From Absidia repens (taxonomy: Eukaryota > Mucoromycota > Mucoromycetes > Mucorales > Cunninghamellaceae): 64,000 nt of DNA. Below are positions 38,991-50,506 of this stretch, one piece after another (position 1 is the first letter of the stretch; each line of letters opens with the position of its first letter). The notes beneath the pieces are model-generated. The model was not told where the DNA came from. It saw nothing but the letters and a program-made list of their open reading frames with translations, and did not search any database. The stretch spans positions 620,001 to 684,000 of the forward strand of contig MCGE01000018.1 in assembly GCA_002105175.1 (NCBI GenBank), read 5' to 3'. The translations under genes and the position numbers were made by a program.

Positions 38991-39000
38991 GGTGTTTAAA
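38991..39000 (+). promoter_or_regulatory. GGTGTTTAAA box upstream of phosphoglycerate dehydrogenase
   Basis: The 10-mer with the same AGC prefix as at 38301, 117 nt upstream of the start codon and followed by a T/C-rich 5' leader. Confidence 0.4.
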
Positions 39001-39116
39001 ATGTTTTTATTTTTTATATATATTCTTTCCTTTTCTTTTCTATTCTTTCCCATTTTCTTTTTTCAATCTATTTGCTTTTTTTTTTGTGGACCTTTATTCT
39101 CTATTTACTCTTCAAT

Positions 39117-40525
39117 ATGGTCAATGCTCAAACCCCCCAACGTACCCGCAGCTCCTCCATTACTCAACCGAAGCCCAAGGTCCTTCGTCCCTTCAATACT
39201 GCTGAAGTTAAAATTCTCTTGCTTGAAAACGTGAATGAAACAGCTGTCAAGGCTTTCCAAAGACAAGGCTATCAGGTATATTTATATATATATAACAATA
39301 ACAATCAAATCTTTGCTTAGTAGATGATTGAATGTTCTCACTCGTTTTTTTTTTTAATTATCATCCACACCAGGTAGAAACATATTCCAAGGCTTTGGTA
39401 GGCGGCGAATTGATTGAAAAGATTCGCGACGCTCATGTCATTGGTATTCGATCCAAAACCAAACTGACCAAACAAGTATTGGATGAAGCCAAGAGTTTAT
39501 TAGCGATTGGATGTTTCTGTATTGGCACCAACCAAGTGGATCTTTATCATGCGGCGTCCAAAGGCATTGCGGTGTTCAACTCGCCTTTTAGCAACTCACG
39601 GTCGGTGGCGGAGCTGGTGATTGGTGAAATCATCAGCCTGGCAAGACAACTGGGGGATCGAAACAGCGAAATGCATCAAGGCGTATGGAACAAGGTGTCA
39701 AAGAATTGTTTTGAAATCCGTGGCAAGGTATTGGGAATTGTTGGCTATGGCCACATTGGATCACAGCTCTCGGTGCTGGCGGAAGCCATGGGGTTATCTG
39801 TCTACTTTTACGATGTATTACAACTGATGCCTCTGGGTCAAGCAAAGCAAACAGAAACGTTGGAAGACCTACTGGCGATGTCGGATTTTGTGACGTTGCA
39901 TGTACCTGAACTGGAAGAAACCAAGAATATGATTGGCGAACGTGAAATCATGGGTTATATGAAGAAGGGGTCTTATTTGTTGAACAATGCTCGTGGGACG
40001 GTGGTGCAAATCCCTGCTCTTGTGAAGGGACTCTCGTCGGGCCATCTTGCTGGTGCTGCAATTGACGTGTACCCCAAGGAACCAGCCTCCAATGGACCTC
40101 ATTTTACCGATTATCCCGATTTGTTGACCTGCCCCAACCTCATCATGACTCCCCATATTGGTGGATCCACCGAAGAAGCGCAGCGCATGATCGGCATCGA
40201 AGTATCATCAGCACTCATCAAATTCATCAACGAAGGAACTTCTATTGGTGCCGTAAATTTTCCCGAGGTTGATTTGAGGGCGATAAGGGAGGACGACAAA
40301 CATACGGTGCGGGTGCTTTACACGCATCAAAACATCCCTGGCGTGCTCAAAGAAATCAACGAAATCTTTGCCGACCACAACGTCGAAAAACAATTCTCGG
40401 ATTCAAAAGGGGATATTGCATATGTGATGGCCGATATTGCAAACGTCTCTGAAGAACTCATCTTGAACCTCTACAACGCAATTACCGCTACTCGTGCCAA
40501 TGTCCAAACTCGACTCTTATATTGA
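39117..40525 (+). CDS. SER3: D-3-phosphoglycerate dehydrogenase
   Basis: Exons 39117-39275 and 39374-40525 give 436 aa. It oxidises 3-phosphoglycerate to 3-phosphohydroxypyruvate, the first step of serine synthesis in the cytosol. Domain order: substrate domain (VIGIRSKTKLTKQVLDEA; GCFCIGTNQVDL), Rossmann NAD domain (GKVLGIVGYGHIGSQLS), catalytic Arg in LLNNARGTVV, catalytic Glu in DVYPKEP, catalytic His in TPHIGGSTEEAQ, and a C-terminal ACT domain (RVLYTHQNIPGVLKEINEIFA) that usually gives feedback by serine. The N-terminal extension (MVNAQTPQRTRSSSITQP) resembles that of yeast Ser3/Ser33. The start at 39117 is preceded by T-rich sequence; an in-frame Met at 39072 would prepend hydrophobic residues encoded by what looks like the 5' UTR. 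Confidence 0.96.
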
Positions 40526-41459
40526 ATGGTGGTGGCTTCCTTTTTTTTTTTTTTTTTTTTTTGACATGGTGCATTCATGTGATGGATGCTCTTTTTTTCC
40601 ACTCCCCACTTTTTGCCTCAATATAGTTTTTTGGTTACCCTTACATTTTATTTTATTTATTCTTATCATTTTTACCCTCTTTATATAGTATTATTCATTT
40701 AGCATTCAACATACTCTCTCACAATCATTGCCTCGGTATCATCATCTCCTCTTTATCATATTCATCTTTACATTCTTCTTTGAATCAATTCAACTTGGTC
40801 GATAATTTAAATAAAATCTATCATTTATATCTATCATCCTTTTTTTTTTTTTTAATGTTGGGGGACATTTATACATTGCCTAATGCTTGATGAATGGATT
40901 TATTATTTATTATTTAAGATGACGTTCGTGGCGTAGTTCAGCAAGAATGCAATTTTCTTATATCATATTTTTAACAATTTCCAAAAAAAAAAAAAAAAAA
41001 AAAAAAAAAGCCAGTGTAGTGTTTAAAAAATCTCACATTTGCGAAAAATTGAACTACTGGGTGTAAGGGAGGATGTTGTTGATATTGTTTTTATTGGGAT
41101 AAGACCAAACCATTGTTTTGTATGTGGATAGCAGACCCTTGAACTCAACGGGCTTTAATCTGTGGCTTTTATTTATAATGCCACATGCAATAATAATAAT
41201 AATAACAATAATAAACGAGTTAAGTACATATAGGATGTCCAGGCTAATGGAGGCTACGCTGACAACACGGCCTTGACTGATTAGTATGAATTGTAGAGTA
41301 GGAATAGAACTGTCTTTTCTTGCATGATACAGCAGTCCTTGAGAATAAAAGCTCATAAACAGGAGAGGGGGAGGACTTATTGTGACAATATGGTAATCAA
41401 AAAGCTGCCAATCTGTCACTGAGGTTCTAGGGGAAAGTAGTTATAGTTGGGGAGCTAGA
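40526..41459. other. Intergenic
   Basis: 3' UTR of the dehydrogenase gene, with an AATAAA near 40810. There is an A run of about 27 at 40983-41009. The rest is AT-rich. 41054-41460 may be a decayed tail of repeat C. No gene recognised. Confidence 0.5.
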
Positions 41460-42135
41460 AAAAAACAAATTATATTGTAGCGCACTCACAAAGGAGCTAA
41501 TTAAAAAAATTTGCATACTATATGATGGCTCAGAGGATGGTTGATATTTTATTGCAGTGATATGGTACACTTGAGAACTAAAAGTGTGGGGTTCATGGTA
41601 ATAAGGGTCGGTCTAATAAAGGTAGCATGAGGAAAACTAAGGGTGGGGGATTTAAAAATGGTCAACACTAATTTAAAGTTACATTTGTAAAAAGAGATCT
41701 AGTATATTGTACAAAGCATGAGAATGACTACAGGAATGCTTTTATTGAAGCACAACAGTTTCAACACTAATCAAAAGGGGTGATGACGGCATAAAGGAAT
41801 CTGCTGTTCAAAACATAAGAGAGACTATTGAGGCGTCTTTCATTGAAACAAGTAAAAAGAGACGTATTTTATTCAGATATAGAGACAAGCTAACACTAAA
41901 CTAAGCTGATGAGTTCTTCGAAGAGCCAACTAATGGTGCCTTCAGATCCTAGATCCATAATGAAAGGGATTCCCCATGCATCTTGTAATCCCTGAGCTAA
42001 AATCCTTTCTAAACTAGTCCTGATACAATTCTAGGTCAAACATGATCTTAAAAAAGTTGAATGGTGAAGAAGAGAAAGAGGGCGAAAAATAAAAACGGGA
42101 GTTAATAAATATCCACGTGGGCGGGATGTGAAACG
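41460..42135 (-). repeat. Interspersed repeat, copy C
   Basis: The most complete minus-strand copy. Read on the minus strand: CATCCCGCCCACGTGGATATTTATTA (box at about 42112-42128), a TTTTTCGCCCTCTTTCTCTT tract, the core TATCAGGACTAGTTTAGAAAGG..TGCATGGGGAATCCCTTTCA (about 41960-42027), then three segments each with TTAGTGTT followed by (T/C)AATAAAA (about 41870, 41743, 41549). No open frame. Confidence 0.8.
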
Positions 42136-44005
42136 TTTTCTGCCGCTGTTTTTTTTTATAACCCGGGATTTATCAGATCTTATTCATAGTTCAACTTGTT
42201 ACTTTTTCCAACCAGCAGTGTTCGATCCGATGAATTACCGAATCTCACTACGCTAATGCTCTTGAGTCCGCACAAAAAAAAAAAAAAGACAAGCAACTTG
42301 ACGATGACGGTCAAATTGAAAACTTACTAGATCAGAATCACCTATTTCTAAAAGGAAAACATAGCATGATGTTCTTCATGGGCGCCATGATCAAGTTATA
42401 CATACACAAGGAAATACCGTTGTTCCTTTCTTCTCTCCTTACGTGAGCGCAATCAACACAGACATGATATGATGCTGACATTATCTTTCGCATCCAAGTA
42501 CGTTGTCAAAGGGACATCGCTGTAGTTTGAGTAAAGTAGTGTCGGTATCATAAGGTAAGGAATCGAATACAATGAATGGTTGTTGGTTATTAAGTGATTA
42601 TTATGTATTTCTATGTCTTTAGACGCACGCATACGCACCTGGGCTGTTTTAAAAATCAGTGACGACTGGGTCCTATTTTTAGCTGTGGGGTACGCGGACT
42701 TTTTGTTTTACATGTAACCTTTTTGTTGATCCTATTCCTATCAGTACAAATCTCAAAACAGGTATCAGAGAAAAATAAATAATAAAAAAAGGATCTCCAT
42801 CAATATGTATCACTAAACATTTTTAAACATCTTTCTCTTTTAGTTCCTCTGGGCGAAAAATCATCTCTCCTTTTTTACCACTTCTTGCACAACATATTTA
42901 AAAAAGGATGTATCTTTGGGTATGGGAATCGAAGCGGAAGGCGGTAATCTATAGTATCTCAGCAAATGTCAAGGAAACGGAATCCAAGTACGCGGGTCTA
43001 TCTCAGTGAGGTAATAACTAGGGTCATACAAAACACCCGATCCATTTTGACATGTCTAGAACTTTATTTTTTCTTTTCGTTATAGTCATGGATCAAACTA
43101 AAATGACAGAAATAACTTGATATGCTTGACATTGTTATGAAGATGGGTCTATTCATTGTCTTTGAAAAAAAAAAAAAAAAGCTACAACAAGGGAACGTAA
43201 ATAAACTTGACGAGTAAACTAGATAATTATCCTAAAACTAAACAATGGCATCTATCAAACTGGTTCTTGATTTTTTGAAAGACCGACCGCTTGACGATCT
43301 TTTGTGGACGCAAAACACTTTTGGCTGACAATAAAGATCCCGATGTTATATGGCAAGGTAAAAGAAAAGAATATTCTCATTGGGTGATCGGGTGGTTTGA
43401 TTTACTAACTTGGTGATTAATCATATTGATAGGTTGGACGACAGTCAACGATCCCTAAATATGGCACTCAACAGTGAAAGAAGTCAGGGGCGAAAAGGGA
43501 AACAGACAATGCGAGTAAGTTTATTACTCCTTCTTTCTATTTTTTTTTTCTAAAAAAAAAAAGAATCATGTAACATGAATTCACGGTTAAATTTTATATA
43601 GATCTTGAAGACAACGAACACTTGAAAGTAGAAGAAGTGAATATTCTCTTATGATTGGTCAAAGAACATCTTGAAGAGGTTATCCATGCGCTTGGTATTT
43701 TAAATTTTCATATAAAAAAGACCGATGATAAGTAATCAAACGATTGGGTAAAATATGTGCTAAAAAAATAAAAGCTAATTAAAAAATATACATAGCCTTG
43801 ACTTCTTTAGAAGACTTTTTGGTGGGCACGATGTTGGTTGTAAAACAGTCCCTGACTTTGGATCTCTCCCTTTTTTAAACACCTCCGCTCATTTTTATTT
43901 GTCTAGTTTCTTAGCCTTTTTTTTTCTTTTTCTTTTTCTTTTTCTTTTTCCTCCCTCTTTATTCTCCGTCTTCTTTTTTTATTCTTTATACCATTACTGT
44001 TGATT
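42136..44005. other. Intergenic with unresolved coding-like scraps
   Basis: 1.9 kb with no supportable gene. Coding-like scraps sit at 43246-43640, with possible splice sites (GTAAAAG near 43358, GTAAGT at 43513). An initial frame MASIKLVLDFLKDRPLDDLLW stops after 27 codons and later pieces do not join. This could be a decayed gene. The last 120 bp are pyrimidine-rich and serve the gene at 44006. Confidence 0.4.
43874..43883 (-). promoter_or_regulatory. GGTGTTTAAA box upstream of the wall-sensor-like gene
   Basis: TTTAAACACC on the + strand, 123 nt before the start at 44006. Same 10-mer as at 13210, 35146, 38304 and 38991. Confidence 0.35.
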
Positions 44006-45326
44006 ATGAAAATTCACCTTTGGGTATTGGTTGTTGTAGTCATATTACTTCAAGTATCAACAGTCCAATCGGATCTGCTTCATGACATTGTCGGTGGTAC
44101 CTCTGATTCGTCTTCCGGCTCTGGTGCTGCTGCCTCTTCGTCGTCACCTGGATCAACATCGGCGGCTCCTGCTCAAGATTCCTCTGCTCCACCCGCTTCC
44201 TCATCCAATCCTTCACCCACTTCTTCTGATACTCCTCCTGCTAGCTCCAGCGCACCTCCTGCCTCTTCAGTCCAACCCAGCTCTTCTTCTGCCCAACAAC
44301 CTTCAAGTTCCGCTCCTGCCCCTTCGTCGTCGACTCCTTCATCAGTTCCCTCTCCTTCTTCTTCCCTCCCTTCTCCTTCTTCTTCTCCAGCATCGTCTTC
44401 TCATGGCCATACAAAATCCTCCTCTGGTGTATCTTCTTCTAGCGCTGCTACTTCTACCTCTAGCGAAACTTCTTCTCCTACATCAAGCCCAGCGCCTTCC
44501 TCTGGTGGAAATAAGACAGGTACTATTGTTGGTGCGGTCGTTGGCGGAGTTGGTAAGTTTATTTCATTGTTTTCATTATTTGCCTCTGTCATTAAAACAA
44601 TAATAATAATATATCTTCTTTATAGTCGGTCTTGCATTCATCGGCGGTCTCTTGGCTTGGTTGAACCGTCGTGGTGGCTGTGCCAGCCGACGTAACAAAC
44701 GCAACAACAACGATTTTGAAGATTTTGGGTTAGCTGAAACTGATTTCCCGCATCATCGATCTCCAGCTATGGCCGCCGCCGCCCTTGGTGGAGCCGGAGC
44801 CGGAGCGGCAGCAGTAGGCGTTGGGTCTGTGGCAAGCAACAAATCACCTACGATTCCCATGATGCAAGATACAAGTGCTATGAATAGTCCTGGAGCTACT
44901 GGTTATTACAACAACTCGGCGGCAGGCATGATTCCTCCACCTGCTGAATATGATAGTGGTCGACATTATGCTCCGTATCAACCTCAGGTAGACGAATATG
45001 GCATGCAACAGCAACAGCAGCAACAACAGCAAGGTTACTATTACCCTCAGCAAGATCAAGGTCAGGGTTATTATGATGATCAATACTATTATGACAATCA
45101 GCAACAACAAGCAATGACAATGCCTAATGGTGGGGCGGGTGGACAAGAATATGATCATCTTCAACAATCCATGCCAATGCCTGTTGGTGGACAAGAATAC
45201 AATCAACAATCCATGCCAATGCCGGTTGGTACTGGACAAGAATACAATCACATCCAACAACCTCCATTCTCACCAAACGACCATTATAAACCTGATCAAG
45301 TAGACAAACCAAATGAACGATATTAG
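44006..45326 (+). CDS. Ser/Pro-rich single-pass membrane protein (Mid2/Skg6-like wall sensor type)
   Basis: Exons 44006-44552 and 44626-45326 give 415 aa. A signal peptide (MKIHLWVLVVVVILLQVSTVQS) is followed by about 145 residues of Ser/Pro/Ala, a likely heavily O-mannosylated stalk. One membrane helix, GTIVGAVVGGVVGLAFIGGLLAWL, resembles the Gly-rich TM of Skg6/Axl2/Mid2 proteins and is followed by a basic stop-transfer (NRRGGCASRRNKR). The cytoplasmic tail has a Q9 run, Tyr/Gln-rich sequence and a short tandem repeat around SMPMPVGGQEYNQ. The architecture suggests a cell-wall stress sensor; no WSC domain is present. The intron falls inside the TM codons. A second gene of the same architecture lies at 53.1-54.2 kb. 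Low-complexity sequence limits family assignment. Confidence 0.8.
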
Positions 45327-45689
45327 AATTGGATTGGTTCTTCTGTTTTCTGTACCCTGGGACTTCTGGTGAGGATTTTGCATTAGTTATTTTTTTTTTC
45401 AGTTTATTTTAGCATGTTATTTATTTGCCACACTTTTTTTTTATTACTTGTTTTGACTTGCTTGATATTGTCATCTATCCGTCTTCCTTTATTTCACCAT
45501 TTTTGCATTTTTCTTAGCTCTAGTTACAAGATTGTTGATCAACTTACTATTTTCTTTACATCTGCACTCCTTCCTCCTTACCTCCCGTTTTACTACTTGT
45601 ATAGATTTATTTCCTTGTTTTTAATCCTCCCATCCCATCCTCCCCCCCTTTTTTTTTATTATTATTATCAAAAATTTTATATGTCGTAA
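45327..45689. other. 3' region of the wall-sensor-like gene
   Basis: T/C-rich 3' UTR and spacer running into repeat copy D. The AATAAA at 45689-45694 lies on the boundary and may be shared. No gene. Confidence 0.5.
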
Positions 45690-46160
45690 TAAAGATTCCA
45701 ACATTTACATGATTACGTTTTATTAGTGCCATTTTATAATTACGTGTTTAGATTAATGTGAAAACTTTCTTAAATCTCATATTAGTCACCATTGTGCTAC
45801 TTCCAGTAGATGTTTCCATTAAATTCTTTACTATAATTAACCCCACACTTCTAGCTTTAGCATTTACCAATATGTGTTAATAAATATGACATTTTCTTAA
45901 CTATACTCTGACCCATTTAATAGTAATTAAAGTACTTACTGTGATCTTTTGTGCGTCTTATCAAACGTTTGTTTTCTAGCTCATCCACTATGAATACTTT
46001 CCTCCCTAGCGACATAAGGACTGCTTGGCAATCTTAGATCACTTAATATTAAAGATAGCTATATTCCCGTTCAACCAATTATGTAAATAAATTTATGTGG
46101 TACTGTGCGAGTAATCACCGTTATATAACATTTTGCATTGCGTGCTCGCTTATCTATGTC
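45690..46160 (+). repeat. Interspersed repeat, copy D (5'-truncated)
   Basis: Matches the middle and 3' part of copies A and B only. Seen: CCAATATGTGTTAATAAATATGACATTTT (compare the CAATATGTTTCAATAAA segment of A and B), GTTTTCTAGCTCATCCACTATGAATACTTTCCTCCCTAG, and GGCAATCTTAGATCACTTAATATTAAAGATAGCTATATTCC. The CACGTG box and the core are missing. Confidence 0.65.
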
Positions 46161-46332
46161 TACTTGCCCTCCCCAGACTCGACTGGTTGACAGATCTAAG
46201 TCATTCCATATGAAGCGAAGCGATACTCCTACTCTACCATTCATCATTAATCAATCTTGACCATACCCGACAGCATAGAACTCAGATTTGACGTCATGAC
46301 TTTGTGATAAGTAGAAATAAAGTAGAAGAAAC

Positions 46333-46360
46333 CTTAACGATCGGTTCTAGGATCGCTAAG
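46333..46360. other. Inverted repeat / hairpin
   Basis: CTTAACGATC (46333-46342) and GATCGCTAAG (46351-46360) pair at 9 of 10 positions around an 8-nt loop. It lies in a gene-free patch between two converging repeat copies. Function unknown. Confidence 0.5.
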
Positions 46361-46794
46361 AACGTTCGTTTATTGAAATTTATATTATTTCTATGCCTCA
46401 CGGCCACACCTTCCTCCCAATCATAAGCGTTCAAAGGCAGTTGACGATGTTTTGGGCGGAGCTTCCCAAAAATGATGAAGGTAGTATATAAACGCCACTA
46501 GTCTGCACACACAAGACGCAGTGGAAGCATCTGGGAAGCTGTTGCATCATTTATAGTGCATTTGAACTGTCAAAAAAATCATACAGACATCTTATTTCTA
46601 ACTTCCCACCACTGAACAGCAGGCAGATGTCGGAGGTACATTGGACAATGCCTGATAATGTGATGCCGGTTGTTGAGAAAGTGTCTCCAATTGTCACTGG
46701 AATTATCGTCGTCTATGATATAATATTTAATTCCTATATTGTCACACACAAGCACACACCAAAAAAAAAAGAGGTATTGACAGTTAAAAAAAAA

Positions 46795-47430
46795 GAAGGT
46801 ATATTTTATTGAAGAATAAGCATAAACTACTAAGGTCAACAGCAGTCAAGGATTCTGGTGGCGTTAGCATGAGGGAAGCTATCAGGAAATCTAGAGAATG
46901 GGCAGCACTGATATAGATGGAAAATTGTAAAAGGAGTAACCAAGATACTATATAAAGTACGAAAAAGAGTAAAGGAAGACCTTTTATCGAGGTACAATAA
47001 CTGTCAACATTAATCCATAGGGAGAGATGGTAGTAAAAAAAAAAAAGGATCTTTAGCACAAGACATGACAGCTACTAATGGGACAGTTTTCATTAAAGCA
47101 AGTAAAAAGAAATATATTTTATTCAGATGTCGATACAAACTAACGCTAAACTGAGCTAAGGAAGGCTCCAAAAACAATCTAATGGTGTTCCCAAATCCTA
47201 AATCCCAAATGAAAGGGTTTCCCCATGCATCTTGTAATCCCTGATCTGAAACCTCTTCTAAGCTAGTCCTGACACTAATCTAAGATCATCATAACCTCAT
47301 AGGAGCCACAATTGAGAAGAATTAAAGACAGAAAGATAGAAAGGAAGAAAGAAAGAAAGAAAGGAAAAAGGAGTGCGAAAAATAATTTGGGGGTAAATAA
47401 ATCTTCACGTGGGCGGGATTTGAATTGCTT
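46795..47430 (-). repeat. Interspersed repeat, copy E
   Basis: Minus-strand copy carrying the 5' half. Box AAATCCCGCCCACGTGAAGATTTATTTAC (about 47395-47423), a TTTC tract, core TTAGATTAGTGTCAGGACTAGCTTAG..GCATGGGGAAACCCTTTCAT (about 47215-47283), then AATAAA-bearing segments (about 47120, 46990 and 46805). It stops where copy D's sequence type would begin. Confidence 0.78.
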
Positions 47431-48142
47431 TTTTTTTTTTTTTGGCTGGTGCAAAAACAGCCAGGGCTCTCATGGCAGTACCTTATTGAGGAGTATTGAC
47501 ATTGATCAATAGTTCTTATCAATACTTTACCTATCAATGCCAATTTTTAGTACCTTATTGGAAAGACAATACGGATTGACACTAGTATTTGCTCAATCTC
47601 AAACATCAGAAAAAAACGGGGGGGGGGTGAAGTGGTTCAACATGATGGTTTCTGAAAGGTTGGATATGTGACACCGCATTTTTTCCTATACCCTCACGCG
47701 GAGCATCTGGTCACATTTCATTGTAAGGGCGGCCGTAAAGGACTGTATGGTTTTGACTTGATAGTGAATGTTTAATCCATTTTTCTATCAGTATCATTCA
47801 GCATACTTAAGGTAATGCCCAAAACTACCTCATGTAACAGTACCCCAAATGCTATATCATTCCCATTCCCCAATCATAAAGCTACTCCGACCAGATCACA
47901 TCATCCTCCATCCCGAAGAGACTATATTATCCAATATTTCTTTTTAATAACAAATATCATAAATTCAGATGTCTAAAAGTTTCAGTAAAGCGTCAAGCAT
48001 TTTTATTGAATGAGATAAAGTATTAAAAGTGAGATTGGTAATGTTATGTACTATATATGAGGATAAATCAAAGGACTAAAACTAGATGTAAAGGGCAAAA
48101 ACATAAAATAAAAAAGTGTAAACATAAATCATAACTAGGTCA
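47431..48142. other. Intergenic
   Basis: No gene recognised. A G9 run sits near 47620 and AT-rich sequence follows. The right end is the 3' UTR of the 7TM-like gene, with TTTTTATTGAAT near 48000. Confidence 0.5.
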
Positions 48143-48866
48143 TCAGTGTGGCTGCCTTGTATCGTCAACATAGTGATTATCGACATGAATTGAATAATCA
48201 CTGTGGCCATCATCAGCAACTTGATGAGCTTGGTGCGAATAACCACCACGAAGAGAACCGTCATTCATATTGTAACTGTGAGCTTGAGGATCAATGACGG
48301 AAAATGTCACTGGCTGAGAGGAGTATGGATCTCTAATAGCAATTTCGCGAGTGCTATAAGCTGTTGTAGGCGATGATGATAATGGAGGATACTGCTGCTG
48401 CTGTTGCTGCTGCTGATAGTGTTGATACGATAATTGCGGTGACAGTGGGGGACTGCTGACATCCGATCTATCGCCTGTTGGAGACATTTGGCGCTGCTGA
48501 TAGCTTCCTTGCTGTTGCTGATCCACGGTGACGGGGCTCATTGGCCGAATGAACAATTTGCTTTGTGATGTCGCGCTTCCATACTGTTGTTGTTGCTGCT
48601 GTTGGCTTAGTTGTTGTTGCTGCTGTTGATCAAAGGACCCTTGCTGTTGCTGTTGGTGTATATCTACAAAATGGGTAACACGTTGACTGAATCGACTTTG
48701 ATCCATTTCGACATCCTGTCCTTGAGATTTGTATCCGTCATTTGAAGTTTGCTTGGTAGAGTTTTGGTTGTTGGTATTGAATTGACGTCGAGGATGAAAA
48801 GTGGATATCTAGGGATTGAACAAAAAACATAACAATCAATATTCAGTACGTAGGTGCAATTAGGTG

Positions 48867-48900
<34 letters not shown>

Positions 48901-50506
48901 GTATCTTATTAAACTTACAAACAGTAGGTAATAAAAGGCAACGCAAACATTGGCATTGGAGATTAGAATATCAGAGGCAAGTTTGCTTTTGGCAATCACT
49001 TGAGCAGAAGTCAATCCATCGATACAGAGGATGAAAAATGAGCCGCCATAAAAGAATAGCACAATACAGATCAGGTTGTTGCATTCCCTGAAGTAATTGA
49101 GTTTGTTGACAATTCCCGAGCTTACATTGTTCCTTTTCACCGTATTGATCAACCTGTTAAACCGTATATTGTTGCGTATACCAAGGAATGCTGTAATTAA
49201 AGCTAATGAAACAAATAAAAATAAATAAGGATGATGGTGAGAAAATCGTTGTTTTGTCTTATCCGTAGTGATTTTCGGATGAGCTTTGGATTTTTTGTTT
49301 TGTTTTGTTGGATTGCTTACTTTCGCTACTATAAGCTAGTTGTGGTACAATTTCACGATAGAGCGGATCGTCGCGATAATACCATTGTAAAACAGGAAAT
49401 AATGCCATGGAGGAGATAGCCCTATAATAATAATGCAACAATGAAATTTAGCCTTTTGCAACCAAACTGTAATTCCACGCCAAAAGATGCGACTTACCAG
49501 AAGACAAAAAAGTTAAATTCAAATGAAGACATAAAGTTTTTCTTTGCCAGGGTGTTCGACAGATAATTCCAAAAACATTGAACCAGGAAAAATAGCCCAG
49601 TTTCAAGAGAGAAGGCAATGCATTGCACATAGTCCATACGCTGAGTAAATCGTGGATCGGAATGCAGCTTATTAGTGTCAAGTGTTTTCCTTTTTCCTTT
49701 TTCTTCTCTAGCTACTTACCATACTGAGCTCTTGATGAGATGGTGACCAGAGTTTAAATGGCTTGCTGACGATCCCTAGCACAGGAACAGCGAAAAACCC
49801 TTCTGTATATTTGATATAGGTTCCCGTTACATCTATAGAGAAGGCATTGAGCTGGATACGTTTTTATGTGCTCGGAAGAAGAAAGAAAATTACCTGCTGT
49901 CATCTGGATGCACGTCATTAACATCAATAGAATGGTTAACACACTTTTGAGTTCACCAGAGAAAATTTTTGACGGTCGTAGTGAATCAAATCGATCATTT
50001 TTCCATAAGGAGTATATTAAGTAGGCACCCAGGTATACAAACATGGTCGACCGTTCTACAAAGTTCAAATAATACGATCAGCTAAGTTTTTGCTTTAAAA
50101 CCAAAGTACTTTAACCTACCAAGATATGAGAAGTCACTAGGAGGAGAAAAAAAAAAAAAGACGGGTCAGAACTTGTATATTTGGACATGAGGTTGATTAA
50201 CCTACCTTAGATGAGTCATAGTGATAGCTATTTATGAGAATCTTGAAAAACTGTAGTATATAAAGGGACCAAATAATACGCGTGTAAATTTTAAAGACAA
50301 TGAAGAAAAAGAAAGTTGTGTAAAATAAAAGAAGAAGAAGAAAAAAAGGAACCACCGATTGGAAATCAAGAAATTCTAAATCCCATCGGAATTTGAAATG
50401 TGGGAAAATGAGGAAACTCACATGGATCCAAGGATATGTATAAAGTTAGGATCCCTAAAATCTTAAAAAGGAATGTATCTCTTCGTGTCTGTTGTCCGAT
50501 CTCCAT
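48143..50506 (-). CDS. Multi-pass (about seven TM) membrane protein with Gln-rich cytoplasmic tail
   Basis: Nine minus-strand exons: 50422-50506, 50206-50227, 50120-50136, 49894-50055, 49720-49832, 49498-49640, 49321-49421, 48919-49202 and 48143-48808. They give 530 aa with all phases in agreement. Membrane segments visible: FLFKILGILTLYISL, STMFVYLGAYLIYSLW, VLTILLMLMTCIQMT, YVQCIAFSLETGLFFLVQCFW, FNFFVFWAISSMALFPVLQW, NLICIVLFFYGGSFFILCI and ISNANVCVAFYYLLFI. Between TM5 and TM6 lies WYYRDDPLYREIVPQLAY and a basic loop (GIRNNIRFNRLINTVKRNN). The 220-residue tail is Gln-, Ser- and Pro-rich. The layout suggests an orphan 7TM receptor-like protein, but I do not recognise a named GPCR class. 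Exons 2 and 3 are only 22 and 17 nt. Confidence 0.78.

Larger units (their letters stand above)
38222..39116. other. Divergent promoter region TMEM234 / phosphoglycerate dehydrogenase
   Basis: Head-to-head spacer of 0.9 kb. It contains an A run of about 23 (38236-38258) and two GGTGTTTAAA boxes, one near each gene (38304-38313 and 38991-39000). The middle is unremarkable AT-rich sequence. No gene seen. Confidence 0.6.

Noticed and set aside
44082..44603. Leu/Pro-rich 173-aa frame overlapping the wall-sensor gene
   Set aside because: Frame-shifted reading of the Ser/Pro codon repeats; the other frame has a signal peptide, TM and correct splice.
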